A DNA stretch of 22,729 bases from Rhodobacteraceae bacterium UBA6273 (lineage in GTDB: Bacteria; Pseudomonadota; Alphaproteobacteria; Rhodobacterales; Rhodobacteraceae): contig DJUV01000331.1 in assembly GCA_002440625.1 (NCBI GenBank), positions 1 through 22,729 on the forward strand, in the 5' to 3' direction. The notes below the pieces were generated by a model. That model saw only the letters and a list, made by a program, of their open reading frames with translations, did no database searches and had not been told where the DNA came from. The translations under genes were made by a program, and so were the position numbers. Of the stretch, positions 21,501-22,729 are shown in pieces; positions within the stretch are counted from its first letter, which is position 1, and each line of letters opens with the position of its first letter.

Positions 21501-22729
21501 CACGGCAGGGGCGGGCGTGTCGGTCAGCCTCGGCAGCACCGGCGCGCAGGCGACCGGCGGCGCCGGAACCGTCACGCTGAGCGGATTTGAGGTGCTGAGC
21601 GGTTCCGCCTACAACGACTCGCTCTCGGGCGACGCCTTGGCCAACACCATTTTCGGCGTCGGCGGCAACGACGCCCTCGTCGGCGGCGCGGGCAACGACA
21701 CGCTCGACGGCGGTCTTGGCGATGACACGCTCGAGGGCGGCGCTGGCAACGATCGCATGGTCGGCGGCAATGGCAATGACCGCTACATCGTGACCGAAGC
21801 CCTCGACGCGGTGGTTGAGAGCACGGCGGCGGTGGCGACGGGCGGGACCGACACGGTGGTGAGCATGCTTGCCGCCTATACGATGGCCGCCAATGTCGAG
21901 GTGGGCGTGATCGGGGCGTCGGGGGTCGCGAACCTGACCGGCAATGGCGGGGCCAATACGCTCGTTGCCGGGGTGGGCGACAATGTCCTCAATGGCGGCG
22001 CCGGCATCGACTTCGCGAGTTACCAGGCGGCGACCTCGGGCGTGGCGGTGAGCCTCGCGCTGACGACGGCGCAGGCCACAGGCGGCTCGGGGACCGACAG
22101 GCTGATGGCGATCGAGGGTCTGATCGGCTCGGACTTCGACGACACGCTGGCCGGCAGCATCGCGGCCAACACGCTTTTCGGCGGCTTGGGCAACGACAGC
22201 CTTTCCGGAGGCGCGGGCAACGATACGCTCGACGGCGGGCTCGGCAATGACACGCTTGACGGCGGGCTTGGCATCGACGTGGCGAGCTTTGCCGCGGCGG
22301 TGTCTGCGGTCACGCTCGACCTCGGCAATGCCGGCGCGCAGGGTGTGCCCGGCGGCGGCATGGTCACGTTCGTCGGCATCGAGGGGCTGACCGGCTCGGC
22401 CTATGACGACGTTCTCGTCGGCGATGCGGCGGTGAACACGCTCCTTGGCGCCGCTGGTGACGACAGCCTGGCTGGCGCGGGCGGCAACGACAGGCTGGAT
22501 GGCGGCGATGGCAATGACACGCTCTACGGGGGCGCGGACAACGACTCCGTGCTCGGCGGCTTGGGCGACGACAACCTCTACGGCGATGCCGGCAATGACA
22601 CGCTCGATGGCGGTCTTGGCGATGACACGTTTGACGGCGGTGCCGGCAATGACCGGATGATCGGCGGCAATGGCAATGACCGCTACCTCGTGACCGATGC
22701 CGCCGACGTTGTTGTGGAAACCACGGCGG
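18565..22729 (+). CDS. Giant RTX protein with calcium-binding nonapeptide repeats (cut by window edge)
   Basis: An open frame of 1388 codons runs from the ATG at 18565 (GGAGGG seven bases upstream) to the window edge without a stop. The product has no N-terminal signal peptide and is packed with GGxGxDxUx nonapeptides such as GGAGNDTLD, which bind calcium outside the cell as beta-rolls; such proteins normally leave by type I secretion through a C-terminal signal, here beyond the window. RTX repeats start at residue 5, unusually early. A non-repeat insert covers about 126-200. Later parts alternate RTX blocks with beta-rich modules of two kinds (SAADVVSE...YTLSANVEN and DxASYQxA...[11 protein letters not shown]). 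Function (adhesin, enzyme or S-layer-like protein) is not determined. No type I secretion genes lie in the window. Confidence 0.9.
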   Translation, partial: MARFFGTSGNDQLSAGARGDGIWGGGGDDLLTGGIGSDWLWGGPGNDTMSGGNGADWLWGGAGNDLMSGGDGADWLWGGGGNDALNGGRGADKVRAGSGDDTLVFDAVDRTNGSGWDVYDGGKGGTDTLRLNFTAAEWADTAIRAQVLAFLDKLAAAAGGSVSYVFSSLNLKASNIEAAAIYIDGQLWTPGPQVIDLSGSTANETVTITSGAGGIVTTGTGNDTINGGPGDDTIRSGAGDDYIYLGNGNDVADAGSGNDSIVAGQGGGDDLIDGGVGNDTLYYTSAANGVNVTLQLADRSGVVLPALQSTAGALLLANGYAANTPTALATGTDISVDVILNVENVVVGSGNDTVTGDASANLLDGAGGDDLLDGSDGFDTLYGRAGNDTLNGGLDGDTIAGGAGDDTIDGGGGYDTLVLSGNSSDYTIQTLGNGLYSFTDNGASGDGVDIFSQIENITFADVTVGLWSLVGPIVVNGTSGNDTLSGTAARERFYGFSGDDLITGGQEEDAFIGGAGNDTLDGGGPNDPTNQDDLNFVWDYVAYNDEYWDAVNSVGSGRGVVVNLATGVATDTFGDTDTLIEIERVFGTPLDDQITGSGADEAFDPHGGADTIDGGAGWDSLNYHLTDGYNGGGTTGINVQFSATIAGSGTAIDPLGDTDVFSGIEVVRGTRYADVFSGGAGTQQFRGYNGNDTFDGGSGFTVVTYHDDANYGGNAGLDFDLSVVDAQGFAAVTDGFGAQDKLRNIDEIRGTGSADQMRGDANDNVFRGEAGNDYLAGADGIDNLFGDLGDDTLDGGTGNDRMAGGAGSDIYLVDSAADVVSETVAGTTGGVDLVNSALAAYTLSANVENGRILSTGTANLTGNTLANILIAGAGNNLLNGGAGFDAASYQDAGAGVTVNLGIAGAQATGSSGSDALTAIESLIGSAYDDTLTGNAAANGLTGGAGNDSLSGGAGNDTLDGGVGDDTLDGGLGTDTLSFATAGAGVSVSLGSTGAQATGGAGTVTLSGFEVLSGSAYNDSLSGDALANTIFGVGGNDALVGGAGNDTLDGGLGDDTLEGGAGNDRMVGGNGNDRYIVTEALDAVVESTAAVATGGTDTVVSMLAAYTMAANVEVGVIGASGVANLTGNGGANTLVAGVGDNVLNGGAGIDFASYQAATSGVAVSLALTTAQATGGSGTDRLMAIEGLIGSDFDDTLAGSIAANTLFGGLGNDSLSGGAGNDTLDGGLGNDTLDGGLGIDVASFAAAVSAVTLDLGNAGAQGVPGGGMVTFVGIEGLTGSAYDDVLVGDAAVNTLLGAAGDDSLAGAGGNDRLDGGDGNDTLYGGADNDSVLGGLGDDNLYGDAGNDTLDGGLGDDTFDGGAGNDRMIGGNGNDRYLVTDAADVVVETTA
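18676..18837 (+). repeat. Three 54-base tandem repeats encoding DWLWGG-type RTX units
   Basis: Units begin at 18676, 18730 and 18784 and encode [36 protein letters not shown] and [18 protein letters not shown]. The period is exactly 18 residues, two RTX nonapeptides, with unusual Trp-Leu-Trp in place of the common hydrophobic residue. DNA identity is high, suggesting recent duplication. Confidence 0.85.
20956..22644 (+). repeat. Large supramodule duplication within the RTX gene (263 and 300 residues)
   Basis: Module A (20956-21744, residues 798-1060) and module B (21745-22644, residues 1061-1360) each open with GNDRM and contain in the same order a Y-x-V segment, a VE segment, a DxASYQ-type block, RTX repeats, a SFA-type block and a terminal RTX run. 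A third copy starts at 22645 and is cut. B is 37 residues longer, of which 36 come from eight rather than four terminal nonapeptides. Confidence 0.85.

Noticed and set aside
18565..22729. Repeated DNA that could suggest a CRISPR array
   Set aside because: The repeats are in frame, have no constant spacer length and encode RTX nonapeptides; no cas genes are present.

Overview
The window is GC-rich, densely coded DNA that looks like the chromosome of an alphaproteobacterium, most likely Rhodobacteraceae. The evidence is the set of small families (DUF1467, DUF1127, a DUF6455-like Cys protein, an orphan receiver protein), the GNAT and CysZ-like proteins, an FNR-type box, and a CCTCCGGCGGGG-type intergenic motif that I associate with that family. 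I cannot name the genus. No rRNA, tRNA, CRISPR array, insertion sequence or prophage gene is visible, and no stretch over 300 bases lacks a gene.

Layout. 1-1165 (minus): the start of carB, cut by the window edge, with a PAP2-type membrane phosphatase upstream of it. 1351-3243 (plus): aspS with its own promoter and a strong intrinsic terminator. 3269-3397 (minus): a 42-residue membrane peptide gene. 3531-4302 (plus): a GNAT acetyltransferase, converging on a stand-alone response regulator (4306-5007, minus). 5090-5842 (plus): methylmalonyl-CoA epimerase (propionyl-CoA assimilation) translationally linked to a DUF1467 membrane protein. 5860-8339 (minus): a probable operon of a histone-deacetylase-like amidohydrolase, a YdjA-like nitroreductase and an EI24/CysZ-like membrane protein. 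8415-9032 (minus): a small outer-membrane beta-barrel protein. 9171-10615 (plus): a YggU-family protein, a YcaC-like hydrolase and an ABM-domain protein, the last overlapping a convergent small gene (10612-10857). 11018-12890 (plus): an M48 metalloprotease lipoprotein, a four-Cys small protein behind an FNR-type site, diacylglycerol kinase and a small lipoprotein. 13015-16314 (minus): rimO and a SARP/BTAD-type regulator with TolB-like and TPR regions. 16458-16667 (plus): a DUF1127 protein. 16675-18359 (minus): a two-gene ABC-2 exporter. 18565 to the end (plus): at least 1388 codons of a giant RTX (calcium-binding nonapeptide repeat) protein, cut by the window.

Most of the window is housekeeping or conserved accessory genes. 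The more interesting parts are the RTX gene with repeats at three scales, the unannotated 42-residue membrane peptide gene, the FNR-type box before the four-Cys protein, and direct repeats between the SARP-type regulator and the DUF1127 gene. I see no convincing new multi-gene system. The nearest candidate is oxygen control of the four-Cys protein, and it rests on inference.
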